DNA of 64,000 nt from Camelus bactrianus (lineage: Eukaryota > Chordata > Mammalia > Artiodactyla > Camelidae): NCBI RefSeq assembly GCF_048773025.1, contig NC_133570.1, forward strand, positions 21,364,001 through 21,428,000. The letters run 5' to 3'. The translations under genes were made by a program, and so were the position numbers. Shown piece by piece: positions 24,493-35,436 of this stretch (its first letter is position 1; the number at the start of each line of letters is the position of its first letter). Below the pieces are notes generated by a model. The model was given only the letters and a program-made list of their open reading frames with translations, did not search any database and was not told where the DNA came from.

Positions 24493-25897
24493 CATCAGCC
24501 AGCACCACAAAGAGTCAGCCCCTGAGTCCTGTATCCCCTAAGGCCAAGCCCAGAACCACACACATGACCTCTCATGACCCCAGAGATCTGCACAGTGATG
24601 GTTCTGGGGTCCAGCCGTCTCCCTCTGAAAATAAGCCTGCTCATATTTTCATAGTGAGTTGGAGTCCCTCGTGCCTGGTCTGAGGCAGGCAGGGGCCGTG
24701 CAGAAAGGAGCATGTCCTCCTCCGAGGCCTGCCATCCCTGCTGGGGGAGTCACACCTGAGCAGTGGTTCTGAATCTGCACCTGGACAGAGGATGACCTGA
24801 GCCTCCAAAAATGTGTATAATAGCCACCAGGGGGGCAGCAGAGTCATACAGCAAATTCACCTGGAAAGAGCATGTCCTGTGCATCAGGGGACCCACATGC
24901 AGGAGGGTATGTAGCCAACACCTCACACTCGAGGACAGGTGTCCTTCTACAGTGTCACCTTCACTCTCAAATATACATTTTCTGGCTCCGAGTGTCCCAG
25001 TCCTGCTCCTGCAGAAGGTACCTATTTCCTGGCCCCACCCCCACGTCCACCCCATGCATACCCTGCTGAAAAGCCATCACTGTCCACAAACGCCCGTCCT
25101 CCTAGTGATCACAAGTCCCTTCCCTCCCAAGCGCTTGGAGCCCCGGTCTTCCAGACACAGCTGCTCCTGCTCCCTGGGAGCTTCCCCATGGTCCCCCACC
25201 TGTCCTTCCACTCACCCCTCACAGAGAAGAGGGAGGGGACCAGATTTCCTCACTTCCCGATTCCCTGGGCCTGACACACAGCAGTCACTCAACAAACTCT
25301 TCCGGACTCACATCATAATTATGTTTATGACAATTATTTTCCGCAGCAACGGAAGGCATATTAATTGTGGTAAACATTCCCTGGCAGAGCTATTAAACCC
25401 TGAGCCCCCTCTCAGTCACCAACAAAGCAAACAGTAATTTCAGCACCTGGTCACTTCCTGACCCGGATGCAAAATGGGGACATTGAGGACAGCATGCAGC
25501 CTGCCCAAGCAGCTCACAGCCAAGGGCAGACACAGACCACGACGGCTCTGGCACATGCCACGTGCTTTGTCAAAGCATGAATTTTACTCCCTCTCAAGCC
25601 CAGGAGCTGTGATCAGGGGTAGGACCCTGCACCTGTCAGCCTCACAGTGTCACCTACAGATGGATTGAAATAGAACAGATTCATCTCTGGACTCTCAGTG
25701 GCCGTGCCATCCAGGAGTGAGGCCAAGACACAGCATAGGGTGGACATGTCCCCAGACTCTGGGACCAGCAGGCAGAGGAGGAGCCCCTGGGCTGAGGGCA
25801 CAGTCTCAGGGCCTGCCCCTCCCTCTCTGGGTGCCTGGGGGCTGAGCCCTTCTCTGAAATCACAGAGACCATCAGGCTGCCCCCTGGATGATGGCTG
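24493..25897. other. Spacer upstream of segment 7
   Basis: No gene recognised. About 24.93-25.44 kb has no counterpart in the 6.6 kb region of copy 1. Part of it ('tgacacacagcagtcactcaacaaa') resembles a MIR or L2 end. Confidence 0.55.
24824..24840 (+). promoter_or_regulatory. CTCF-like motif with one extra G
   Basis: CCACCAGGGGGGCAGCA is the paralogue of the site at 6489 but has one extra G in the core run, which may weaken binding. Confidence 0.4.
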
Positions 25898-25940
25898 GTT
25901 TGCACACCCAGCAGCTCTCTCTCCAGCAAGGGGATAAGAG
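25898..25940 (+). promoter_or_regulatory. Degenerate octamer and TATA-like box of segment 7
   Basis: GTTTGCAC (25898-25905, two mismatches) and GATAAGAG (25933-25940). Confidence 0.6.
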
Positions 25941-26001
25941 AGGCCTGGGTGGAGACCTGCCCAGCTTCGCCCTTGGGTAGCAGAATCAGGGCACCTCCAC
26001 C

Positions 26002-26731
26002 ATGGCCTAGATGTCTCTACTACTCAGCCTGCTGCCTCACTGGACAAGTGCTGCCCCCAGGATCTCATCCACATTCGCCCAGGCCTGGGGTCAAGCCTGG
26101 CTCTGACTGAGCCCAGAAAGGCGTTGCAGGTGGGGGCAGGAGGCTGGTGGTCCTGCTGCAGGATGAGGGGATGGAAGGGATGACATCCCACACTGTGCTC
26201 AGTGCTGTGTGTGCCCTGAGGGGCTGCACCTGCCAGAGGAAGGGGGCAGGTTTCTCATTTGCACAGGGGCTCCATCCACCAGCCAAGCCCATGGGTCACT
26301 GGGGGTGAGACTGATGGAAGGGGCATCTGGGTTCCAAGAGAATCCCTGGGGATTAATGCAGGTCAGCTGCTGGGTTCCCCTAGGAAAAGTTCCTTCATTA
26401 TTCCAGCCCAGGTATCCTTTCTCTCCTGCAGACTCTGTGGCCTCCTACGAACTGACATAATCACCCTCAGTGTCAGTGAACCTGGGACAGATGGCCAAGA
26501 TCACTTGTGGAGGGGACAACATTGGCAGTAAAAGTGCTCCCTGGTGCCAGCAGAAGCCAGGCCAGGCCCCTGTGCTCGTCATCTGCGGTGATAACAGCAG
26601 GCCCTCAGGGATCCCGGAATGGTTCTCTGGCTCCAACTCAAAGAACACTGCCACCCTGACCATCAGCGGGGCCCAGGCCAAGGACGAGGCCAACTACTAC
26701 TGTCAGGTGTGGGACCGCAGTAGTCCTAATG
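26002..26731 (+). pseudogene. IGLV3: IGLV3 segment 7, pseudogene (3-21-type)
   Basis: The leader exon 26002-26047 has a TAG as its third codon (ATG GCC TAG). An in-frame ATG follows at 26011, which could in principle start a shortened leader, MSLLLSLLPHWT. The donor is A|GTGCTG. The V exon 26432-26731 has TAA at 26458-26460 at the Gln of ELTQ. After it the frame stays open: [21 protein letters not shown], with Cys where Tyr follows Trp41 (PWCQQKPG) and a further Cys in VLVICGD. Germline CDR3 is [10 protein letters not shown]. It is like human IGLV3-21. It is the duplicate of the pseudogene at 7156, but with different inactivating changes, so the two probably decayed separately. Confidence 0.92.
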
Positions 26732-26770
26732 CTCAGTGACACAGGTAGATGGGGAAGTGGGACACAAACC
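26732..26770 (+). other. RSS of segment 7, damaged heptamer
   Basis: The heptamer position reads CTCAGTG (26732-26738) instead of CACAGTG. The 23 bp spacer and nonamer ACACAAACC (26762-26770) are kept. Changes in the first three heptamer bases usually abolish cutting. Confidence 0.85.
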
Positions 26771-27439
26771 TCCCTGCCTGGCCTGGGACTCACCCCCAGT
26801 CCCCTCTGAGTAGTGGGAGGTAATGCTGAGACCCGGGCATCCTCTAGGGTCCTGGCCCTGCTCACCCAGGGCTGAAGACTCTGTCCTTCAGGGCCTTGGT
26901 TTGTCCTGACGAAAAGGGAGAAGGTAGCTCTTCTGGGCTTCAAAGACTGAGGTCAGGTTTCGAAAGAAAAGGAAAGGTTTAGGAGCCACGATGTGTGACA
27001 CTGGCCCCGGATGCGACCACGTGTCTGCTGGTGAAGGGGGCTGTGACAGACGCCAGGGTTCTGGGGGAATCCCTCTCCTCCAGGGGGAGCCCACAGAATG
27101 AGGCCTGGGGCGAGGTCCTGTGCTTTCTGGGATGAAGGGTCCCCACCTCCTGGGGACTGCCTAAGGTGTGGAGAGGGCTGAGCCCTGGGCCCCAAACCCA
27201 GGGCCCTCCACCCCTGAGATGTGGCAGAAACTGCAGCGACAGTGCGGTCCCCACATGGGCTCCTCCTGCAGACTATCCCCTGGACACATCGTCTTCAAGT
27301 TGGACCCTGGTCCAGAACCCCCAAAACTACCATCTGATGGGTATAGACCTTCTGTTTAGGGAGAGAAATCTCCACGTACAGATGGTGACGGCTGCACAAC
27401 ACTGTGAATGTGCTTTAGTGGCACTGAGTGTAAAGCCAA

Positions 27440-27830
27440 AAACGATCCTATTATGCAGGCTTCTCCAGAGACACACAGCCAGTAGGGTACAGAGATGGAT
27501 TAGGAGGAACTGGCCATCAAGGTTATGGAGGCTGAGAAGTCCCAAGAGGCACCGTCCACAGGTGAACCCCCGAGAGCCCGTGTGTGATTCTGCCCTAAGG
27601 CCTCAGATCCAGGGAGGCTGATGTGCTTCTCATCAAGGGCAGGAGGGCGACGTCCCAGCGCCCGCCTGGGAGGAGGGGGTCCTGCATCCTCTGCCCTTTG
27701 CTCTTGCCAGGCCCCCAGGGATGGGATGCAGCCCACCCACACAGGAAGTGCTGCCTGCTTCTCTGAGCCCCTGGGTCCAAAGGCTAATGCTCTCATGTAA
27801 CACCCCAACACCAACCAAAATGAGTACCAG
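27440..27830 (+). repeat. Ancient interspersed repeat, family uncertain
   Basis: The text 'aggcttctccagagacacac', 'ggttatggaggctgagaagtcc' and later 'gcccacccacacaggaag' and 'ccaaaggctaatgctctc' matches a widespread old mammalian repeat. I recall it as an interspersed-repeat 3' region and am not sure of the name. A copy in the opposite orientation is at about 59655-59860. Confidence 0.5.
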
Positions 27831-29624
27831 TGGGACGTACTTGCCCAGCAGTGGACACACGAAGTGAACCATCATGGTGGTTAGTGGCACATTGCATGGA
27901 TAGATATTTTACTATATTTATTTAAATTGCTCAGTCTGAAATAAAGTACAGGAAACAATTCTGAAGTCCTTTGACCAACAAAACAGGAGGAGATGTGCAG
28001 TGATCACCATTCACCCTCTGCCTGGACACAAATTGGGGGGTTACTGGTGCTCAGTACAGTCTCTGTCTCTCACTCTCCATATTCTTGTATTTCAGATCTA
28101 ACATCCATGTGTCCAGTTCACAGCCGCCACATCTCCCCGGAAACCCAGAACGTCTGTCACAGCTAACTAACAGTGTTAGTGAAGACGATCCTCAGGCTCC
28201 CCCCTCACACGTGGCCAGCACTTCTCTCCGCTCCAGCTTCATCAGCTCAGAGTCCTTGTAACTCAAGGCAGTAGAGCTTCTGCAAAAGGTCCACAGAGAG
28301 GAGTGTGCTCGCTGTGCAATATCAGACAATGTCTCTGTATTGTAAGGAATACTCTCAGGGGCCCTTCACAATTGCATGAAAAACCCTAGACAGTAATTAC
28401 AGTCATGCTAAGAAATCAGAACACTAATAAAGATGACAGAAAGGTTTATTTTTAAAAAGCCGGTCTTAATGTGCATTTGGTAAACCTGCAGGCTTTATAG
28501 ACACCTGAAGTTTCATCTGTCCCCGTAACAATGTCCGTGAGACACCCGTCACTCCCACCCACTTAGGACAGTGAGGACCAACCAATCCCGCCCAGCAGAG
28601 CCAGCAGGATCCAGGCCAGGCCTCTGCGTGGCCAAACCAGCCTCCCACTCCCACAGATTCTCAGCTCTACCCTGGGACACAGCCCTGCTGACCTCCCCCA
28701 GCCAGGATGTGGTGGGGACAGCAGTGAGCCCTGGGGACCCAGTGTTGTCACCCAGCCTGGCCCTCATGGCTCCTGTGCCCTGGTTAAGACACAGAGGACC
28801 AGGGTCTGACCTCTATACACCATCCTGGGCTCACTTGACTTCTCTCTATTTATCTGGGGACTTCCGCTCTCTGAGCCTCTGCTTTACCAGCTGTTAAGGC
28901 TTTGTTCCAAACTAAATTATAAAAAGGCCCCCAAATATATTATTAACTACAGAGATAAGTGGCAAGGATCTCAGCGAGTCATGAGGTCCTGGAGTTCCCT
29001 GTCCTCCTTCTGCAGGAGTCCTAGAAAGGGCTTCAGCCATCGGTATGATTTCCAGATGGATTCCCAGTGGAATAAGCCGGAGAGTCCCTGTCTCCTCAAA
29101 AACGCAGATGATGCTGAGCTAGAAATTCACTCCCCACGAGCTATGAGAGTGGGGAGATGACATGAAAACAACAGGAAGAGGGATGAGGATGGTGATGGTG
29201 ACGAGGATGGTGACGAGGATGACGTCTGCGCACAGATGTACTCAAGAAGCAGAAACAGCGTCACACAACTGCCCTCCTGGGGTGGGGATATTATCCATCT
29301 TGGTTCCTAAACACAAGGAGCCCTGGGTCCCCAGGGTACCATACACGTTGCTATGGACACTGGCACTTTGCAGACAAGCTGAAGTTCATCTCGCACCCGC
29401 CACTCTAATAACAAAACCAAAGTGTCTGGAAGGGCATTTCCACCCCAAGATAAGGTTATGGGAACCGCACCTGCACCCCGTAGGCGCAATCTCTGCTGGG
29501 CGGGGCAGGGCTGGGGTCACAGATGGCCCAGATGCAGGGCTGGAATCCCTGCTTCACACCCTCTTGGGTGAGAGGTCTTCGGGGTGACCTGCAGGAAGGG
29601 AGCTCCTGGTCTGGCTCTCCTCCT

Positions 29625-29641
29625 CCAGCAGGGGGCAGCAG
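29625..29641 (+). promoter_or_regulatory. CTCF-like motif
   Basis: CCAGCAGGGGGCAGCAG is a close match to the CTCF core on the + strand. Confidence 0.65.
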
Positions 29642-30092
29642 AGGCAACAGGAGCATCAGAACTGAGGCTGGGGCCACCCAGTTGGAGCCTGAGTGGGAAT
29701 CAGCACTGGGGGTCCACTGGGGTCTGAGGGTCAGGCCTGGCAGGAAGTCGGGACTGACCACCTCATCCCCTGACAGCACAAGGACCACGTTGGAGGTTCA
29801 CATGCACAGTGCCCCCCAGGACACTGAGGGGACAGGGCACAGTGCATCCCTCTTATCTCTCTAGGATCCTGCCAGGCCCACAACCCCGCTGAGCCAACCC
29901 AGTAGAATCCACAGGCCGGGGTGCTTGGGACAGTGGTCATGTGGTCAGAGACAGGAAGGGGACTGAGATCAAGGCCCAAGGAGGCCAGGTCTGATTTTCA
30001 GACATAAGAAGCCAGGGAGGAGGCTGAGTGAGTTGCCCTGGCTGAAAGATTGGTGACTCCCCTCTCAGTGAGGAGCCCCAGGAAGGCGGTAA

Positions 30093-30142
30093 ATTTGCAT
30101 AAACTCAAACCCTCCTGCCCCAAAGCTCTGAGGGTATAAGAG
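30093..30142 (+). promoter_or_regulatory. Octamer and TATA box of segment 8
   Basis: Perfect ATTTGCAT (30093-30100) and TATAAGAG (30135-30142). The flanks differ from the other IGLV3 promoters, and the spacing to the TATA is longer, 34 bp. Confidence 0.85.
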
Positions 30143-30203
30143 GGACCTTGAGGAGCCCTGCCCTGCTGCGGGGTCTCAGAGCAGAGCTCAGGGCACCTCC
30201 ACC

Positions 30204-30971
30204 ATTGCCTGGACCCCTCTCCTGCTGTCTCTCCTCTCTCTCTGTACAGGTGCTGCCCCCAGGACTCAGACCCTTGGTTACCCAGACATCAGCCGGGCCC
30301 TGAATGTCAGCTCAGCACAGGGGATGCTGTGGAGTGTGTGGTCCTAGGGAATGACACCCTGGTCCCCACCCTCACTCTCCTCTCCTATCCTGCAGGTTAC
30401 GTGGCCTCTTCTGCACTGACTCAGCCCTCCGCAGTGTCCGTGTCCTTGGGACAGATGGCTAGGATCACCTGCCAAGGAGGCAGCTTAGGAAGCAGTTATG
30501 CTTTCTGTTACCTGCAGAAAACTGGGATTTCAAAATTGTAGAATAGATAAACAAGATTATACTGCATAGCACAGGGAAATATACACAAAATGTTATGATA
30601 ACTCACAGAGAAAAAAATGTGACAATGAGTGTGTATATGTCCATGAATGACTGAAAACTTGTGCTGAACACTGGAATTTGACACAACATTGTAAAATGAT
30701 TATAAATGAATAAATAATGTTTTAAAAAATACTTCTTTAAAAAATAAAATAAAATAAAATAAAATATTTTTTAAAAATTAAAAAAAAAAAAAGGAAGCCA
30801 GGCCAGGCCCCTGTGCTGGTCATCTATGATGATAACAGTGGGCACTCAGGGATCCCTGAGTGGTTCTCTGGGTCTGACTCAGGCAACACGGTCACCCTGA
30901 CCATCAGCGGGACCCAGGTCGAAGTTGAAGCTGACTATTACTGTCAGTCTTATGACAGCAGTGCCAATGAC
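30204..30971 (+). pseudogene. IGLV3: IGLV3 segment 8, pseudogene split by LINE-1
   Basis: The leader exon 30204-30249 has ATT in place of the start ATG (CCACCATTGCCTGG) but is otherwise normal. The intron is 146 bp and the V exon runs 30396-30971. FR1 reads [18 protein letters not shown] and Cys23 is kept. Trp41 is Cys (FCYLQK). Right after, a 274 bp LINE-1 3' end (30520-30793) splits FR2. FR3 resumes with [13 protein letters not shown] and keeps Cys104 (DYYC). Germline CDR3 is QSYDSSAND. It is clearly dead on three counts. The promoter and recombination signal remain good, so sterile transcription and non-productive rearrangement are possible. Its 3' flank is the duplicate of that after segment 4. 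Confidence 0.95.
30520..30793 (+). mobile_element. 5'-truncated LINE-1 3' end inside a V exon
   Basis: The insert matches the 3' UTR of the LINE-1 at 50.4-54.5 kb: 'aacaagattatactgcatagc', 'atgtgacaatga' and 'tgacacaacattgtaaaatg', then a long A-rich tail with AAAAT repeats. The host sequence GAA flanks both sides (30517-30519, 30794-30796), a short target duplication. Orientation is the same as the V gene. It belongs to a young, lineage-specific L1 family, so the disruption is fairly recent. Confidence 0.93.
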
Positions 30972-31010
30972 CACAGTGACCCAGGCAGATGGGGAAGTGG
31001 GACACAAACC
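30972..31010 (+). other. 23-RSS of segment 8
   Basis: Heptamer CACAGTG (30972-30978), 23 bp spacer, nonamer ACACAAACC (31002-31010). It is intact despite the dead gene. Confidence 0.92.
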
Positions 31011-33126
31011 CCCTCATCTCTGTCACCCTCTCTTCCAGCCCCAGGAGTTCTGTAGACAAAGCAGTGACAGATCTGGCTGGGTACCTATAGATCTGAGCTC
31101 CCAGGACGTACTCCCCCCCAGCCCTCCCTCCAGGCAGCTCTAAACATGGTGAATCAGACCTGGTCTTAGGGTGGCTGCACAAGGATGTCCTGGTGTCTGG
31201 GCTGTGGAACGAGTAGGGCAAAGTGGGCCTGAATGAGAGGACAGATAGAGGGAGACACGGACCCACTGGTAATGGACCCTCGATTTCTGTGTGTCAGTGA
31301 CTGGCCACTCACCAGCCCAATTCTCCTGGACTGATCCCCAGAATCACCCAGCTCATCTGAGCTCCTGAAGCTTTAGGTTCGAATGACAACCTAGGCCCCT
31401 GAGCACATCAAACTAGTGTAGCAGACACTGTGGAGTCTCTCCTTCCGGCTGACACACCTCCCACTGGTGTTGGAGACTCTGCCAGCTCACAGATATGCCC
31501 TCACCAGGTTGGGTCGTTGTTGTAGAGATGGGCTCCACCAAGGTCCTGCCCCTTCCCTGCGTGTGACTCTGGTCCAGTGATGCCTGACACCAAGGTTCCA
31601 AGTCCTTGCCTCAGTTCAGGATGACATGCAGTGACTCCCACACAAGTCCTCAGCTGTCACCACAATGCAGCTGTGACCAGTGGCCTCCCTTGCTTTCTTC
31701 CAGGGAGATCACATTCAACCTCGTGCATGCATTTTTCCGAGTGAATTTCCAAGGATCCCAAAAAGAAATGAATCATCTAGAGGGAAGAGTATCAGAGAGG
31801 AGATCTGCACAGAGAGGACTCTGCAGCCTGCAAATAGTCCTAACCTTCTGATGAACTCCCAGAAGGGAGGAATCATCCTGAGGTTGAGGAAGGAGCCACC
31901 GAAGATGTTGGAGGAAGTTCCGCAGAATCACAAACACATCAGAAGAGGGCTGCTCCCCAGTCAGAGGGGGAAGCTCCAAATTAAGGCCTCAGGGTGACCA
32001 GTCAGAAAAACTCACACCAGTCGTGGAGGTAATCAGCCCCACATGAAAGGCCACCCTGGTTCCACTTAACAAAATGTAGAAGCAAGTGAAGAAAGGATTT
32101 GAGTGTCTCCAAGTCACTTTACAGAAACAACCAAAAAACAAAAGAAAAATCAAACATACAGGGAGAAATAAAAAATAACCTGTACCCAGCAAGGAAAATT
32201 CACAATACCTGAATCCTACCAAAAATATCCTATAAAGAATCAGGAGAATAAGGGCCATAATAAGTTGAAAAACTAATTAAACGAAGCTTGACCTGGAATT
32301 GCCCAGACAGACAAGCAGACAAAAGCAACGTTTATAACTTTATTCCATTTTTTTCTTGAGGTCGAGGAAAGATTGAACATGGTAAGTGGAGACATGAAAC
32401 ATTGAAAAATAATGCAAATTGAACTTCTACAAATGAAACCCACAGCAATTAAGATCAAAATACACCGGGTCAGACTGACAGCACTTAGATGTTGCAAAAG
32501 AAAAGATGAGTGAACTTGATGACATAGCAACCGAACCTAAACACTGCAAATCCAAAAACAGAGAAAGTATGACCCCAAAATTGACCAGGGACATCACCCC
32601 GTCTCTAACACACCACTCATGCGGACTGAGAGAAAGTCTAATGTTAACCTGTTTCCCACATCATTCAAAGGTCTGGAATCGGACTGAAGCTCGGTTGCTG
32701 CGGGCAGGACAGGCAAATTCAAAGACTCAGGTGGACTGAGAAAGACTTAGGAGGCCAGCAGGAGGGACTGAGAGATTCCTCGGGGACAGAGACCCGAGCT
32801 CCTGAGGCGACTGGGCACACGGAATTGGGGTGGGGGCTCAGCTCACGCCAGCATGAACCCAGCTTAACTGATTACATGTGAACTGGCTCCAGTTTTGAAT
32901 TAGGTCCCACCCTCAGGCACTCCCGGTTAGGACTCCAGCTGGTGAGTGTGAGGGGTCCCACACGCGTGTGTGCACTTTGGGGTGGCCGGAAATTTTTCTC
33001 AGTGTCAAATGTCACAACCCCAAAACTGTTCCTTCATCATGTTCCTACTCCTGTTCCAATGCCTGTGCTGTGTAGTAAGTATCCGGATAAGGAATAAGGA
33101 TGTTAACAGTTATAAGAGGAGTGAAC
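31011..33126. other. Spacer downstream of segment 8
   Basis: No gene recognised. It is the duplicate of 12.1-14.65 kb without the expanded purine microsatellite. Confidence 0.7.
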
Positions 33127-33310
33127 ATTCGTGAGTGCTTAGTACTTGTCAAGCACCATCAAAGTTCTTTCCATTTACTACCTTCTTGAATCACAAATAA
33201 TCTGTGAGAAAGCACTCCCTTGACAACCCAGGTCACAGATGGGGAAACTGAGGCGTGCCGGGCTGAGCAGCTTGGTCCAAGTCAGAACAAGAATGTGGCA
33301 GCCCGGCAGC
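33127..33310 (-). mobile_element. MIR SINE, copy 2
   Basis: Duplicate of the MIR at 14648, with the same 'cacagatggggaaactgaggc' signature. Confidence 0.8.
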
Positions 33311-33464
33311 ACACCAAGTTCTCTGCAGCCCGGAACCCCCGGTCTTCAGCACCTTCCTGCGGCCTCTCACTGTGCTTTCAGCTGAGACATGACATTTTCT
33401 AACGTGCAGGAAAGTCCTCTCTCCTATTTCAAACACAAGTGACCGATATTGTGACTTTGCTGTG

Positions 33465-33775
33465 CTGCCCTGTTCAATAGAAACAAAATTTGAAGCCCAT
33501 CTGTCATTTAAAATTTTTTTCAATAGACTCTTTAAAAAAATTAAGAGACGTAGATGCAAGTAGTTTCCATGATAGATTTGCCTTAACTCTATGTGTTGAA
33601 AATATAATTTTCAATATGAATTAAATGTACAAATATTGAAACATTCTACACTACACTGTCCTAAATCTTTGGCACCTGCTGGGTATTTCAGATCGACAGC
33701 CTATCTCTACTGGGTCCATCAGCACTGCATGATGAGAGGCCACCTTGATTGTGGCCACCATATTGGACAGAGCAG
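33465..33775. mobile_element. Non-autonomous DNA transposon relic, copy 2
   Basis: Duplicate of 14988-15296. Ends are CTGCCCTGTTCAATA and TATTGGACAGAGCAG, with one more mismatch than in copy 1. Confidence 0.65.
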
Positions 33776-34789
33776 GTGAGCTGAATGAGGTTTCCTTGGG
33801 TAACTGTGCCTTCAACATATAGTCCCCACCACCAGGAGGCGACAGCGGGTCCCAAACACAAAGGCCTCATTGGGGAGAAACTGCTGCTCCACTTTCCACC
33901 CAAGTCAGTGTCACTGAGGCCACCCAGAAATGAAGGGACTTATGTGTCCAGAAGGCTTCCTTCTGTAACAAAAAATAATAAATGCAATCTGACAGATCCA
34001 GCTGAGCTATCAAGCACAGTTTTATTATAATGCAAAATGAATAACAATAGTGTGTACATTTTTAAATAAATATTGCTACAAGCATCGCTCTCAGGGGGAA
34101 GTTGGCTTCCAAAAACCCCATGACAAGTTATAGTTTGTGCAGAGATCTAGACGCCAAAGTGGACCATAAGGAATATTTTATTGATGTGGGATACAGAAGA
34201 GAGGGTTGGGACAGGAGGGGCTCAGGGGCCTGAGATGGGGGAGGCAGGGAGTTTGGGGGGACAGGGCGAGGAGGGTAATGAAAGGTCAGGCTCTGAAGTC
34301 AGTCCCCTGGGTGGAATCTTCACGCACTCATCGCTGTCGGGGGACCCTGGGAACATGGTTGAACCTCCCAATGAAGGTCCCTTCTGATTAGACTGGGGAG
34401 AGGTGTGCCTTCAGCAGAGGGCGCTGCTGAGTTATTATGATGCCAGGTGAGGTGGTACAGGAAAACTCACCAAGGGTCTGGCACCTAATGGCACCTCCAA
34501 AGCAGTCATTCTGCTGAAGTAGAGACACGTGTAGGATGGGATCCATCCTGGGAGCATCCGGGGCATGCTAGGTTCTGCTCTGGGGACCCACAGAGGTCCA
34601 AGTCCCCTGGGCAAGGTCCAGTGCAAGGGGCATGACTGATGTTTCCTTGAAGACTTTTCTCTTGGGGAGAATAACTCTCACTCTGAAACCCTGACTTGGC
34701 ACTTCCAACCTCATGGAATTACCAAAGAGAGGTCCCTGGGCTCAGGGCTGAGACAAGAGCAGAGCCACAGGACAGGGAGTAGGGAATAG
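33776..34789. other. Spacer upstream of segment 9
   Basis: No gene recognised. It is the duplicate of 15.30-16.31 kb. Confidence 0.6.
34412..34426 (+). promoter_or_regulatory. CTCF-like motif
   Basis: CAGCAGAGGGCGCTG, identical to the paralogous site at 15933. Confidence 0.6.
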
Positions 34790-34847
34790 ATTTGAATTCA
34801 GTGCTCCTCTCTTCGCGAGCTGTGGTTGGGAGAGGAGAGGATAAAAC
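34790..34847 (+). promoter_or_regulatory. Degenerate octamer and TATA-like box of segment 9
   Basis: ATTTGAAT (34790-34797) and GATAAAAC (34840-34847), the same as in segment 5. Confidence 0.6.
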
Positions 34848-34912
34848 AGGGGCTTGGAGAAGTTGTTCAGCTGGGCATCCTCAGGGCAGAGCTCACACAG
34901 TCCCTGCCCACC

Positions 34913-35398
34913 ATGGCCTGGGCTCCCTCCTACCTCCTGCCCCTCCTTTTCTCCACAGTCAGAGTGGCCCAGGGCCCTCGGGGGCCTCCCAAGCCCTCCC
35001 CACAAGCCGGGTCCTGAGGGTCACCTGTCCAGTCCCAGTGCAGTCAGCCTCATCCCTGCATCTCTGTTCGCAGGTCTCTGTGCTGCGCCTGTGCTGACCC
35101 AGCCCCCGTCGGCCTCTGCCTCCCTGGGAACGGCGGTCAGGCTCCCCTGCACCCTGAGCAGTGAGCACAGCACACACTACATTCAGTGGTTTCGGCAGAG
35201 ATCAGGGCAGACCCCTTCATTCCTGATGAAGGTGACCAGTGATGGAACAGTCACCAAGGGGGATGGGCTTCCCGGTCGCTTCTCAGGCTCCAGCTCCGGG
35301 GCTGACCGCTACCTGACCGTCTCCAACATCCAGTCCGAGGACAAGGCTAACTATTACTGTGGAATCAACTATAAAAGTGATGACAAATTCGGGTAATC
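34913..35398 (+). pseudogene. IGLV: IGLV4/9-like segment 9, leader phase lesion
   Basis: Duplicate of the segment at 16433. The V exon 35074-35398 is open through FR3: the TAG of copy 1 is CAG here (VSNIQSEDKANYYC). Cys23, Trp41 and Cys104 are present. The leader MAWAPSYLLPLLFST (34913-34957) has lost one A at the splice junction (ACA|GTCAGA instead of ACAA|GTCAGA). The exon is therefore 45 nt, and joining to the V exon changes phase and gives an early TGA. Germline CDR3 is GINYKSDDKFG followed by TAA just before the heptamer. Unless another donor is used it cannot give a signal-bearing chain. It is best called a pseudogene, with some doubt because the V exon itself is intact. Confidence 0.82.
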
Positions 35399-35436
35399 CA
35401 CAGTGACACAGAAAATGGGGAAATGAGACCAAAACC
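35399..35436 (+). other. RSS of segment 9
   Basis: Heptamer CACAGTG (35399-35405), 22 bp spacer, nonamer ACCAAAACC (35428-35436), the same geometry as segment 5. Confidence 0.85.

Larger units (their letters stand above)
20892..26770 (+). repeat. Duplicated unit A, copy 2 (segments 6 and 7 plus spacer)
   Basis: Paralogous to 3182-8000 in the same gene order. Extra DNA here is the solo LTR (23880-24486) and a stretch at about 24.93-25.44 kb that is absent from copy 1, the latter more likely deleted there than inserted here. Confidence 0.75.
26771..30092. other. Spacer between segments 7 and 8
   Basis: This 3.3 kb is not clearly duplicated elsewhere in the window. No gene recognised. It holds an ancient repeat (about 27.44-27.83 kb), a small GAT/GAC run near 29183-29226 and a CTCF-like motif at 29625. 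Confidence 0.6.

Noticed and set aside
34854-35396. 180-codon open frame through the intron of the IGLV4/9-like gene (also 16312-16854)
   Set aside because: Its ATG lies at or before the expected transcription start, and the frame of the real leader ATG does not continue through the intron into V.
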